Origin: Lentzea jiangxiensis
Lineage (GTDB): Bacteria; Actinomycetota; Actinomycetes; Mycobacteriales; Pseudonocardiaceae
NCBI RefSeq assembly: GCF_900104175.1
Contig: NZ_FNIX01000009.1
Location: forward strand, 1-64,000
Length of the DNA stretch: 64,000 bases
Direction of reading: 5' to 3'
Position numbers and translations under genes: made by a program. The notes below the pieces were generated by a model that saw only the letters and a program-made list of their open reading frames with translations, was not told where the DNA came from and ran no database searches. Of the stretch, positions 33,479 to 41,558 are shown one piece after another; position 1 is the first letter of the stretch; each line of letters opens with the position of its first letter.

Positions 33479-34651
33479 TCAGTACGTGGGCAGGCTCGGG
33501 TCGACCTCGCGGGCCCACGCCAGCACGCCGCCACCGACGTGCACGGCGTCGGAGAAGCCCGCCTTGTGCAGCGCCGCGAGGGCCTCCGCGGACCGGGCGC
33601 CGGACTTGCAGTGCAGCACCAGCGGCTTGTCCTGCGGCAGCTCCGAGAACGCCTCGCCCGAGAGGATCCTGTCCTTCGGGATGAGCACCGAGCCCGGGAT
33701 CTTCACGATCTCGTACTCGTGCGGCTCGCGGACGTCCACCAGCAGGAAGTCCTCACCGGACTCCTGCTTGTGCTTGAGCTCCAGCGGCGTGATCGTGTTG
33801 CCCGCGGCCGCCTGCTGCGCGTCCGTGGACACGACACCGCAGAACGCCTCGTAGTCGATCAGCTCGGTGATCTTCGGCGACGCCGGGTCCTTGCGGATCT
33901 TGATCGTCCGGTAGGTCATCTCCAGCGCGTCGTAGACCATCAGGCGGCCCAGCAGCGGGTCGCCGATGCCCGTGAGCAGCTTGATCGCCTCGGTGACCAT
34001 GATCGAGCCGATCGACGCGCACAGCACGCCCAGCACGCCGCCCTCGGCGCAGGAGGGGACCATGCCGGGAGGCGGCGGCTCCGGGTAGAGGTCGCGGTAG
34101 TTGAGGCCCTGGCCGTTCGGGGCGTCCTCCCAGAAGACGCTGACCTGGCCCTCGAACCGGAAGATCGAGCCCCAGACGTACGGCTTGCCCAGCAGCACCG
34201 CGGCGTCGTTCACCAGGTACCGCGTGGCGAAGTTGTCCGTGCCGTCCAGGATCAGGTCGTAGTCGCGGAAGATCTCCAGCGCGTTCTCGGAGTTGAGGTG
34301 CGTCTGGTGGAGCACGACCTTCACGAACGGGTTGATCTCGGCGACCGAGTCGCGCGCCGACTCCGCCTTGGGGCGGCCGACGTCGGACTGGCCGTGGATC
34401 ACCTGCCGCTGCAGGTTCGACTCGTCCACGACGTCGAAGTCCACGACGCCGAGCGTGCCGACCCCGGCCGCGGCCAGGTACAGCAGTGCCGGGCTGCCGA
34501 GGCCGCCCGCGCCGACGACGAGCACCTTCGCGTTCTTCAGCCGCTTCTGCCCGTCCACCCCGACGTCCGGGATGATCAGGTGCCGGCTGTAGCGCGCTAC
34601 TTCTTCCTTGGTCAGCTCCGCGGCTGGCTCAACGAGCGGCGGAAGCGCCAT
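33479..34651 (-). CDS. moeZ: MoeZ: sulfur-carrier adenylyltransferase/sulfurtransferase, 390 aa
   Basis: Activates ubiquitin-like sulfur carriers (MoaD, ThiS, CysO types) for molybdopterin, thiamine and cysteine synthesis. An E1/ThiF-like adenylation domain (VLVVGAGGLGSP at 44-55, DGTDNFATRYLVND, PSCAEGGVLG) is fused to a rhodanese domain (LLVDVREPHEYE, active Cys in HCKSGARS). GAGGAGGAG precedes the ATG at 34651; the frame is open further upstream without support. It would also serve the molybdenum cofactor needed by the nearby nitrate reductase, though it belongs to the conserved backbone. Confidence 0.95.
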   Translation of the reverse strand: MALPPLVEPAAELTKEEVARYSRHLIIPDVGVDGQKRLKNAKVLVVGAGGLGSPALLYLAAAGVGTLGVVDFDVVDESNLQRQVIHGQSDVGRPKAESARDSVAEINPFVKVVLHQTHLNSENALEIFRDYDLILDGTDNFATRYLVNDAAVLLGKPYVWGSIFRFEGQVSVFWEDAPNGQGLNYRDLYPEPPPPGMVPSCAEGGVLGVLCASIGSIMVTEAIKLLTGIGDPLLGRLMVYDALEMTYRTIKIRKDPASPKITELIDYEAFCGVVSTDAQQAAAGNTITPLELKHKQESGEDFLLVDVREPHEYEIVKIPGSVLIPKDRILSGEAFSELPQDKPLVLHCKSGARSAEALAALHKAGFSDAVHVGGGVLAWAREVDPSLPTY

Positions 34652-34730
34652 GCTGCTCCTCCTCGACGAATGTCTCCGTGTCCGAGACAACGTCTACCCT
34701 GCCTCGACTCTTCCCGGTTGGAAAGCCGTC

Positions 34731-35726
34731 TCAGCCTGCGGGAAACGGGTTCGTCTTGCAGACCTTGCCGTCGGCGGGCACGACGTCCTGGCCCGCGTTG
34801 AGCTGCGAGACGAAGTCGTTCGAGACGCCGAACGTCTGCTGCATCATCACGGGAGCCGGCGCGTCGTTGTCCGGGCACGGCGCGTGCTGGCTGCCCAGGG
34901 CGTGCCCGACCTCGTGGTTGATCACGTACGTGCGGTATCCGGCCAGGTCGGAGCCGTAGGCCATGGCTCCGCGCACCCAGCGGGCGACGTTGATGATCAC
35001 GCGCTTCTGGCCGGGGTTGTAGCAGGAGGTCTCGAACGGGATCTCCCTGCCGCAGAGCGTGTGCGACGTCTTCGTCGTGGCCAGCGACACCACGAAGTCC
35101 GGGTTCTGGTTCGCCTCGACCCGCTGCAGCGCGACCTGCTTGGTGCCGATCCAGCTGCGCGGGTCGGACAGGATTCCCTCGACCGTGCGCGCGAACGCGG
35201 TCGCGTCGTCGTTGTAGTCGGCGGGCTTCACGCCGTCCTCGATGGCGATCGCGTACTTGCGGAACTTCGGCGCGTTGCCCTCGCCGACGCGCTGGCCCGC
35301 ACCCCCGATCACCTTGAACGTGCCGACGCCGTCCTCGGAGAACGCCGGTCCCGCGGGCAGTTCCGCGGTCGGGATCTTCAGGTCGGGCTTCTTGCCCGGC
35401 ACCTCGGTCGGCGGCGCCTCGGACGTGCCGGCGGGCGACTCGGCGGCGTTCGTGCCGGCGGTGGTGCCGGACGAGGGCGACCGCGGCTGCACCGTGTCGA
35501 GCACCACGAGCGCCGTCAGCACGAGGAGCACCGGGATCGCGTAGATGCGCCAGCCGTAGCTGGCGACGAGCCTCTTCGCACCGCGGCTCTGGCGGGGCCT
35601 GCGCGGGGCCTGCGTGCCCTCCGGCTCCCAGGCGGCCGCGAGTGGTTCCGCGCTGGTCCGCCGCTCGCCACGGCGGTAGCGGTCGGCGGGCGGAGCACTA
35701 CGTCCTCGCTCGGGGGCGCGATTCAC
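34731..35726 (-). CDS. DUF3152 membrane-anchored metalloprotease-like protein, 331 aa
   Basis: A cytoplasmic Arg-rich N-terminus (about 55 residues) is followed by one TM helix (YAIPVLLVLTALVVLD), a Ser/Thr/Pro linker and an extracytoplasmic domain with HEVGHALGSQH (residues 271-281), the HExxHxxGxxH zinc motif of metzincin-like proteases, followed by a Met (PVMMQQ). Cys pairs (HTLCG, TSCYN, APCPD, VCKT) suggest disulfides. Homologous to Rv3207c of M. tuberculosis, also beside moeZ. Substrate unknown. Confidence 0.85.
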   Translation of the reverse strand: MNRAPERGRSAPPADRYRRGERRTSAEPLAAAWEPEGTQAPRRPRQSRGAKRLVASYGWRIYAIPVLLVLTALVVLDTVQPRSPSSGTTAGTNAAESPAGTSEAPPTEVPGKKPDLKIPTAELPAGPAFSEDGVGTFKVIGGAGQRVGEGNAPKFRKYAIAIEDGVKPADYNDDATAFARTVEGILSDPRSWIGTKQVALQRVEANQNPDFVVSLATTKTSHTLCGREIPFETSCYNPGQKRVIINVARWVRGAMAYGSDLAGYRTYVINHEVGHALGSQHAPCPDNDAPAPVMMQQTFGVSNDFVSQLNAGQDVVPADGKVCKTNPFPAG

Positions 35727-35766
35727 GTCGACCAGGGTCCCACATCGCCCGCGCGGCCGTTGCCCG

Positions 35767-36720
35767 TCACCACGAGTGGCGGTCGACCGCCTCCCACATG
35801 CCCAGCACCGCCCTCGCGACGGTGGCGGGCCGCTCCATCTGGGCGACGTGGCCGGTCCTGGGCAGCACCAGCAGTCGTCCCTTCGGCAGCGACTGCGCCG
35901 TGCGCGGCCCCTTGCGCACGCTCACGAGCCGGTCGTTCTCGCCCCAGATCACCAGCGTCGGCGCCTGGACCGACGGCAGCAGCCGCCACAGCGACTTCGC
36001 GCCGGGCGTGAGCCAGCTCTGCATCAGGCCGAACGTGCTGCGGTTGAGCGCCTGCCCCGCCCAGTGCTGCCGGGCCCGCTCCTCGTTCTCCCTGATCGAC
36101 TCCTCGATGCGGTTGTCCGGCACCAGACCGGGGTCGGCGAAGCACAGCTCGAGCATCTGCCGCGTGCGCTGGTGCGCGGACAGCTTCGCGAGCTCCCGGC
36201 GCACCCGCGGGCCGACGACCGGCAGGACCGCGAGGGCCATCCGCGGGTCGGACATGCGGTCGAGACGGGGCCGCAGGTCGGGCACGGCCGGGGAGACCAG
36301 CGTGAGCGTCCTCACGAGATCGGGCCTGCTCGCGGCGACGATCACCGAGATCGCGCCGCCCATGGAGTTGCCGAACAGGTGCACCGGCTGTGAGAGCGTT
36401 TCCAGGTACTTGACGACGGTGCGCGCGTGCGTGGTCAAGCTGAAGTCGTAGCCGGGGATCGGTTCGGAGCGGCCGAACCCGGGCAGGTCGATCGAGTAGC
36501 CGCTGACGTGGTCCTTCAGCTGGGCCGCGAGATCCGTCCAGTTCGTCGCGGATCCGCCGAGCCCGTGCACGTAGACCGCGGGCGGCCCGTTCCCCGGCGT
36601 CACCCTGATGTGCACCTCGTGGCCGTCGACCTGCTGGAACTCACCGGGCCACGGCGTCTGGGAGGTGTCCAGCGGGGGCAGTTCGACCGTGGACAGCGGG
36701 GCGGGGATCAGGGTGCTCAC
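35767..36720 (-). CDS. Alpha/beta-hydrolase, 317 aa
   Basis: Typical single-domain hydrolase: oxyanion-hole HGLGGSATNW, nucleophile elbow GNSMGGA, acid in IWGENDRLVS and His in RTGHVAQMER. It resembles esterase/epoxide-hydrolase-like proteins; substrate unknown. No signal peptide. It is 40 nt from the DUF3152 gene on the same strand and divergent from a TetR-type regulator (start 36848), which may control it. Confidence 0.85.
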   Translation of the reverse strand: MSTLIPAPLSTVELPPLDTSQTPWPGEFQQVDGHEVHIRVTPGNGPPAVYVHGLGGSATNWTDLAAQLKDHVSGYSIDLPGFGRSEPIPGYDFSLTTHARTVVKYLETLSQPVHLFGNSMGGAISVIVAASRPDLVRTLTLVSPAVPDLRPRLDRMSDPRMALAVLPVVGPRVRRELAKLSAHQRTRQMLELCFADPGLVPDNRIEESIRENEERARQHWAGQALNRSTFGLMQSWLTPGAKSLWRLLPSVQAPTLVIWGENDRLVSVRKGPRTAQSLPKGRLLVLPRTGHVAQMERPATVARAVLGMWEAVDRHSW

Positions 36721-36847
36721 CAGACCAGGATGCGGGAAAGAACGCCGAGATGGTTCCCGGAAGTCGGCTACCAGCGAGTAAGGTTGCGCTCACGCCTCGG
36801 TCTGGCAATCCCTGTCCGACGGCCGGAACACTCGTGCTGGAGGCACC

Positions 36848-37477
36848 ATGACGGAGACGGCGCAGAGCGCACCCGCAGGCAGGGGCGTTCGACTGCCGCG
36901 CACCGCCCGCCGCGCGCAGCTGCTCGCAGCGGCGCAGGACGTGTTCGTCGCGAACGGTTACCACGCCGCGGCGATGGACGAGATCGCCGAACGCGCAGGC
37001 GTGTCCAAGCCCGTGCTGTACCAGCACTTCCCCGGAAAGCTCGAGCTCTACATGGCTCTGCTCGAGTCCCATGTGGACGAGCTGGTCGGCCGGGTGCGCA
37101 CCGCCATCGGCTCGACGACGGACAACAAGCTCCGCGTGCGCGCCGCCGTGGCGGCCTTCTACGACTTCGTGGACGGCGAGGGCCAGGCCTTCCGCATGGT
37201 CTTCGAGTCCGACCTGCGCTCGGAGCCGGCCGTGCAGTCCGCGGTCGAGCGCGCCACCACGGACTCCGTGGACGCCATCACCGACACGATCACCGCGGAC
37301 GCGGGCCTGGACGAGGAACGCGCCCGCCTGCTCGCCGTGGGCCTGGTCGGCCTCTCGCAGGTCACCGCCCGGTCGTGGCTGGCGGACAACCGCCGGGTGC
37401 CGAAGGAGGAGGCGGTCGCGCTGATCTCCAACCTCGCGTGGCGCGGCATCGGTGGCGGCTTCCCGCTGCAGCACTGA
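36848..37477 (+). CDS. TetR-family regulator (Rv3208-like), 209 aa
   Basis: N-terminal HTH: RAQLLAAAQDVFVANGYHAAAMDEIAERAGVSKPVLYQHFPGKLELY; helical ligand-binding domain after residue 75. GGAGG precedes the ATG at 36848. Its position between the DUF3152 gene and, further on, the DUF3107 gene matches Rv3208 in M. tuberculosis. It could regulate the divergent hydrolase. A strong terminator follows directly. Confidence 0.92.
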   Translation: MTETAQSAPAGRGVRLPRTARRAQLLAAAQDVFVANGYHAAAMDEIAERAGVSKPVLYQHFPGKLELYMALLESHVDELVGRVRTAIGSTTDNKLRVRAAVAAFYDFVDGEGQAFRMVFESDLRSEPAVQSAVERATTDSVDAITDTITADAGLDEERARLLAVGLVGLSQVTARSWLADNRRVPKEEAVALISNLAWRGIGGGFPLQH

Positions 37478-37485
37478 CAACGCTG

Positions 37486-37525
37486 ACACGTGAAAGGGCC
37501 CGCGGGTGCGGGCCCTTTCACGTGT
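37486..37525. terminator. Bidirectional terminator, 18-bp perfect stem
   Basis: ACACGTGAAAGGGCCCGC (37486-37503) pairs perfectly with 37508-37525 around a GGGT loop. It lies between the convergent TetR gene (stop 37477) and hydrolase gene (stop 37535). Confidence 0.9.
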
Positions 37526-37534
37526 CCGGCGGCG

Positions 37535-38317
37535 TCACATCAGCGCGGCGATCCGCCGGGCCACGTCCTGCGACCGTTCGAGCGGCAGCATGTGCCCGGT
37601 CTTCGGGTAGATCACGAACTCCGCGCTCGGCAGCGAGTCGGCCAGCACCCGCGAGTGCCGCAGCGGCGTCAGGACGTCCCAGGCACCGGCCATGACGACG
37701 GTGGGGACGTCCGACAGGACCGAGAGCGCCTCCCGCCGCTGGTGCAGCGTCAGCTCCTCCCGGATCCCGACGAACGCCTCACCGGAGGTGTTCCCGGCCA
37801 TGGCGGCCGCGGCCCGGACGTCGGCCCACCGGGGCCGCCGCCCGAACGTGACCCGGAGCCCGGGGGCGATCACCCGCCCGAACCCGACCTTGGGCCTCTT
37901 GAGCAGCCACCTCCCGGCCAGCCGCTCCACCGCCCGCGGCGGCGGCAGGTCCCCGCACGAGGTGGCGATCAGCGCCACCCCGGACACGCGGGAGAACAGC
38001 TCGGGCCGCTGCTCCGCCAGCGCCATGACCGTCATGCCGCCGAGCGAGTGCCCGGCGAGCACGACCCGCCCCGTGGGAGCGCATTCATCCAGCACCGCCG
38101 CCAGGTCGTCGGCGAGCTCGGCGATCGTCCCGGTCCCCTCGGCGGAACGCCCGTGCCCGCGCACGTCGTAGCGGACCACGCGGCCCGGCAACGCCGCCGC
38201 CACGCGGTCCCACGTCGTGAGGTCCATGGTCCAGCCGTGCAGCAGCACCGCGGTCACGTCCGAGGCGGGGTCCCCGGACGTGACGACGTTCAGCCGACCA
38301 AGAACGAGCGGCGCCAC
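37535..38317 (-). CDS. Alpha/beta-hydrolase, about 260 aa
   Basis: Motifs: oxyanion LLHGWTMDLTTW, nucleophile elbow AGHSLGGMT, late Asp in AGAWDVLTPL and His in KTGHMLPLER, as in many esterases and C-C hydrolases. The GTG at 38317 (GTG-GCG-CCG) overlaps the upstream diiron gene by 28 nt; GGGGAT upstream is a modest ribosome binding site. The same frame is open to 38944 but that part only shadows the diiron gene. Co-transcribed with the diiron protein, so it may act on its product. Confidence 0.85.
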   Translation of the reverse strand: MAPLVLGRLNVVTSGDPASDVTAVLLHGWTMDLTTWDRVAAALPGRVVRYDVRGHGRSAEGTGTIAELADDLAAVLDECAPTGRVVLAGHSLGGMTVMALAEQRPELFSRVSGVALIATSCGDLPPPRAVERLAGRWLLKRPKVGFGRVIAPGLRVTFGRRPRWADVRAAAAMAGNTSGEAFVGIREELTLHQRREALSVLSDVPTVVMAGAWDVLTPLRHSRVLADSLPSAEFVIYPKTGHMLPLERSQDVARRIAALM

Positions 38318-39177
38318 GAGCGCATCCCCGGCTTCCCGACGAGTCCGGCCTCGTCCAGGAACGACATGATCCGTTCCCCCGACCAGCGGATGGTCTCCTG
38401 GAACTTCGGGTTGGCCAGCGCCTGGCGGTGCGCCTCGCGCACGTCCAGCCCGACCGCCGCGTAGACCCGCGGGTTGATGATCGCGCGGGTGATCATCATC
38501 GACACGTACCCGATGAGCCACTTCTGGTAGGGCTTCTCGTAGCCCTTGAGCCGGGCCATGCCGCGCTGCAGCTCCTCGCGGGCGAACCGCACGTGGCGGG
38601 CCTCCTCCAGCACGTGGATGCGGTTCACCATCCGCACGATCGGCTGGACGGTCTCGTCGTTCATCGCCTCGCGCTGCAGCCGGTCGAGGATCTCCTCGGC
38701 GACCAGGATCGAGCCGTACATGGCCGGGCCGTAGCCGACGACCGGCAGCAGCTTGCCCAGGCGGTGGGTGTGCTTCGTCGGGCCGTACGCGGGGCAGCCG
38801 ACGCGTTCGACCAGGCGCGCGAACATCGTCGAGTGCCGGCACTCGTCCGCGACCTCGGTCAGCGCGTACTGGGCGTGCCTCGTGGTCGGGTCGGTGTTGT
38901 AGACGACCTTCACGAGCATCTGCATGAGCAGCAACTCGAACCACAGGCCCACGGACGCGATGGACGCCAGCTCGTGCTTGGACAGCTCGATGCGCTGCTC
39001 CTGGGTGAGCGTGTCGTAAAGAGGCGTGCCGTAGAGCGAAATGCGCTGTTCAGGGATGTAGAAGAGCCCGTCGGCCAGAGGTGCGGACCAGTCGATGTCC
39101 ACCTCGGGGTCGTAGAACTTCTCGGCGGACGACTTGAGCAGCCTCTCCGCTGTCTTCTCCCGATCGGCGACCCTCAT
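38290..39177 (-). CDS. AurF-like diiron oxygenase, 295 aa
   Basis: Ferritin-like non-heme diiron enzyme related to the p-aminobenzoate N-oxygenase AurF. Candidate iron ligands: Glu69 (SKHELAS), Glu108/Glu112 with His115 (EVADECRHS), then VAEEILDR and the EEARHVRFAREE helix. GGGGAGGGG precedes the ATG at 39177. The gene is divergent from a TetR regulator with a dense array of GTTAC repeats between, so repression by that regulator is likely. Substrate unknown; family members oxidise amines or fatty acyl chains. Confidence 0.85.
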   Translation of the reverse strand: MRVADREKTAERLLKSSAEKFYDPEVDIDWSAPLADGLFYIPEQRISLYGTPLYDTLTQEQRIELSKHELASIASVGLWFELLLMQMLVKVVYNTDPTTRHAQYALTEVADECRHSTMFARLVERVGCPAYGPTKHTHRLGKLLPVVGYGPAMYGSILVAEEILDRLQREAMNDETVQPIVRMVNRIHVLEEARHVRFAREELQRGMARLKGYEKPYQKWLIGYVSMMITRAIINPRVYAAVGLDVREAHRQALANPKFQETIRWSGERIMSFLDEAGLVGKPGMRSWRRSFLVG

Positions 39178-39193
39178 CGGTTGCCCCTCCCCG

Positions 39194-39239
39194 GTAAGTG
39201 TTACTTGAGGTAACGGTTACTTCTGGTAGCGTGCGTTAC
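39194..39239. promoter_or_regulatory. GTTAC operator array between the diiron gene and TetR regulator
   Basis: GTTACTTGAGGTAAC (39200-39214, perfect 5-bp arms) is followed at a 16-bp offset by GTTACTTCTGGTAGC (39216-39230), with further half sites GTAAG at 39194 and GTTAC at 39235. The second copy contains TAGCGT (39227-39232), the likely -10 of the tetR gene, 7 nt before its ATG. This looks like a TetR operator allowing autoregulation and control of the divergent diiron gene. Confidence 0.7.
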
Positions 39240-39923
39240 ATGGCACGCACTGTCAAGGGGCCCGACGCGCGACGGGAGCGGTGGAAGGGTCACCGCGAGC
39301 AGCGCAGGGCGGAGTTCGTGGAGGCCACGATCGCCGCCGTGGCCAGGAAGGGCCCCGACGTCGGCATGGAGGACGTGGCCGCGGAGGCGGGCGTCAGCAA
39401 GCCCGTGCTCTACCGGCACTTCACCGACAAGTCCGACCTGTACCTGGCGGTGGGCCAGAAGGCCACCGAGCTGCTGATGGACCGGATGGGTCCCGCCCTC
39501 GTCGCCGACGGCCCGATCCGCGCCCGCATCGAGGGCATCGTCGACGCCTACCTGTCGGTGATCGAGGAGAACCCGAACCTCTACCGGTTCGTCGTGAAGG
39601 GCTCCTTCGTCGACCGCCCGGTCGAGAAGGACGTCGTGGCGGAGGACAAGAACCTCATCGCGACCACCCTCGCCCGCATCCTCGGCGACTACCTGCGCGC
39701 CTTCGACATGGACTCCGGCGGCGCCGAGCCGTGGGCGCACGCGCTCGTCGGCATGGTGCAGAACGCGGGCGACTGGTGGCTCGACCGCCAGACGATGTCC
39801 CGCGAGAACCTCAGCGACTACCTCGCCACGATCATCTGGCACGCGATCGACGGGCTGCTGCGCTCGGCGGGCGTGCAGGCGGACCCGGCCAAGCCCCTCA
39901 CCCCTCTGCGATTGGTGGACTGA
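39240..39923 (+). CDS. TetR-family regulator, 227 aa
   Basis: HTH: AEFVEATIAAVARKGPDVGMEDVAAEAGVSKPVLYRHFTDKSDLY, with a longer than usual basic N-terminus (RRERWKGHREQRR). The ATG at 39240 has no ribosome binding site but a TAGCGT 7 nt upstream, indicating a leaderless mRNA; the alternative start at 39198 would place the operator inside the gene. Followed with 1-nt overlap by the DUF4873 gene. Likely repressor of the divergent diiron-hydrolase pair. Confidence 0.92.
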   Translation: MARTVKGPDARRERWKGHREQRRAEFVEATIAAVARKGPDVGMEDVAAEAGVSKPVLYRHFTDKSDLYLAVGQKATELLMDRMGPALVADGPIRARIEGIVDAYLSVIEENPNLYRFVVKGSFVDRPVEKDVVAEDKNLIATTLARILGDYLRAFDMDSGGAEPWAHALVGMVQNAGDWWLDRQTMSRENLSDYLATIIWHAIDGLLRSAGVQADPAKPLTPLRLVD

Positions 39924-40231
39924 TGAGCGAGCACGACGAAGAGGGCTACACCGGCGAGGCCACCCTCGTCTTCGGCTCCGACGAGGTCGCGGTCGAGGTC
40001 GAGCTGCGCGGCCACTTCCAGCCGATCGACGGCCGCTACCACTGGTACGGCCGCGTGAAGGCCGACGACGACGTCACGAGCCGGGTCGAAGGCGGCGCGC
40101 GGACCGCGCTGCTGCGCACGCCCACCGGGCAGGCCGAGGGCACGCTCACCGACCAGGACCCGTGGGGCCGCTACCGGGTCGGCGGCATCTCCACACCGCC
40201 GTACAAGATCGAGCAGCCGGCCGGTCGCTGA
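39923..40231 (+). CDS. DUF4873-domain protein, 102 aa
   Basis: Small beta-rich protein: GYTGEATLVFGSDEVAVEVELRG, GRYHWYGRV, then PTGQAEGTLTDQDPWGRYRVGG. DUF4873 occurs alone or at the C-terminus of FAD-dependent monooxygenases. Its ATG overlaps the tetR stop (TGATG, 39921-39925), so it is co-translated with the regulator. Role unknown; it may serve the same oxidation pathway as the divergent diiron enzyme. Confidence 0.8.
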   Translation: MSEHDEEGYTGEATLVFGSDEVAVEVELRGHFQPIDGRYHWYGRVKADDDVTSRVEGGARTALLRTPTGQAEGTLTDQDPWGRYRVGGISTPPYKIEQPAGR

Positions 40232-40251
40232 GCCGTCCCCCCGACGCGGAA

Positions 40252-40281
40252 AGCCCCGGTCAGCAGCTGCCGACCGGGGCT
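40252..40281. terminator. Bidirectional terminator hairpin
   Basis: AGCCCCGGTC (40252-40261) pairs with GACCGGGGCT (40272-40281) across a 10-nt loop, between the convergent DUF4873 and DUF3107 genes. Confidence 0.8.
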
Positions 40282-40297
40282 CCTCCGTTCTGCGAAC

Positions 40298-40522
40298 CTA
40301 GGCGCCGAACCCGACCTTGCGCGAGTCCTGCGGCCCGATCTCCACGTACGCGACGCGGCCAGCGGGCACGACGAACCGCGCACCCTTGGCGTCCACCAGC
40401 GACAGCACGGCGGACTTGCCGGACACCGCGTCGGCCACCAGGCCCTCGACCTCGGTCGGGCTGAGCTCACTGGTCACGACGAGTTCCCGCCCGCTGTCCG
40501 CGACGCCGATCCTGACCTCCAC
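40298..40522 (-). CDS. DUF3107 protein (Rv3208A/TB9.4-like), 74 aa
   Basis: Short conserved actinobacterial protein, VEVRIGVADSGRELVVTSEL to VAYVEIGPQDSRKVGFGA, closely patterned on M. tuberculosis TB9.4. Function unknown. The GTG at 40522 has ACGGAGG 6 nt upstream and matches the family N-terminus; the TTG at 40540 is unlikely. It lies 43 nt from the ferritin-like gene on the same strand, as in mycobacteria. Confidence 0.9.
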   Translation of the reverse strand: MEVRIGVADSGRELVVTSELSPTEVEGLVADAVSGKSAVLSLVDAKGARFVVPAGRVAYVEIGPQDSRKVGFGA

Positions 40523-40565
40523 GCTGACCTCCGTGCTCAAGAGAAAAATCTAAGACCGAGCCTAC

Positions 40566-41207
40566 CTAGCCCAAGCCGAGCTGCGTCATGCGCCGCGCGT
40601 GCGACTGCTGGAGACGGCGGAACAGCTGGCCGATCCCGGCGAGGTCCCCGGAGCCCCTGATGATCAGCTCCGCGAGCCCGTCGCGCTCCGCCACCACGTA
40701 CTGGGCCTGCGTCAACGCCTCGCCGAGCAGGCGCCTGCCCCACAGCGCGAGCCGGTCGCGGACCCGCGGATCGGTCTCGACGGCGGCCAGGACTTCGCGC
40801 TCAGCGAACGCCGAGTGCCCCGTGTCGGCGAGCACGTGGAGCACCAGCTCCTTGGTCGGCTCGTCCAGCCACTCGGCGATCTCGCGGTAGAAGTCGGCCG
40901 CGAGACCGTCACCCACGTACGCCTTCACGAGCGACTCGAGCCACGACTTGGGGCTCGTCGACTCGTGGAACGCGTCGAAGCCCTTCACGAACGGCGCCAT
41001 CGCGTCCTCGACGGCGATGCCGTCGGCGGCCAGGTGCTTCTGCAGCAGCGTGAAGTGCCCGATCTCCGCGGCGGCCACCTGGGCGAGCGCCGCGCGTCCC
41101 ACCAAGGTCGGCGCCGTGCGCGAGTCCTCCGCCATCCGGTCGAAAGCCGAGAGCTCGCCGTAGGCAAGCGCTCCCAGAAGATCGACAACACCCTCCGCAA
41201 CACCCAT
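40566..41207 (-). CDS. Ferritin-like protein (MiaE-like/Rv3210c family), 213 aa
   Basis: Helical ferritin-like fold with candidate metal ligands in [24 protein letters not shown] and [13 protein letters not shown]. The family is annotated by similarity to tRNA hydroxylase MiaE, but activity in actinobacteria is not established. The ATG at 41207 ([14 protein letters not shown]) has TAGAGT 8 nt upstream and no ribosome binding site, consistent with a leaderless transcript; the upstream frame to 41333 is non-conserved. Divergent from the DEAD-box helicase. Confidence 0.85.
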   Translation of the reverse strand: MGVAEGVVDLLGALAYGELSAFDRMAEDSRTAPTLVGRAALAQVAAAEIGHFTLLQKHLAADGIAVEDAMAPFVKGFDAFHESTSPKSWLESLVKAYVGDGLAADFYREIAEWLDEPTKELVLHVLADTGHSAFAEREVLAAVETDPRVRDRLALWGRRLLGEALTQAQYVVAERDGLAELIIRGSGDLAGIGQLFRRLQQSHARRMTQLGLG

Positions 41208-41532
41208 GGGACCGAACTCTAGTGCGGCGAGTCCGGGACCCAACGGCCGATCGACGCGTTCGGACGGACGAATCATGGCGCCGCCGCCGAGCCCCCTACA
41301 TCGGGCATATGGAGGCGTGAGGGGCGGTGTCACGAGGCGTCCTCCCCAGCGCCGTGGGTGGCCGAAGGGGATCGGATTCGCCGCACGAGGTGGTCAATCG
41401 GGTCTGGCCAGGTAGAATGGGGGCGGACGCCCGGCGTGACGAGTGTGACGACCACGCTGCGCGGCGCAGAAATGGTGCGCGTACACCTTTCCCGCAGCTG
41501 CTCATCTAGCGCGGTCGAGAGGCCCGGCAGGG

Positions 41533-41558
41533 CTCGTACGCGCTTGGTACGAGAGAGG
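41533..41558 (+). promoter_or_regulatory. Hairpin next to the ribosome binding site of the DEAD-box helicase leader
   Basis: CTCGTAC (41533-41539) pairs with GTACGAG (41547-41553), immediately followed by AGAGG (41554-41558). The region from about 41410 (GGTAGAAT, a plausible -10) to here would make a 5' leader of about 130-150 nt. Long structured leaders are common on cold-inducible helicase genes. Confidence 0.45.
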
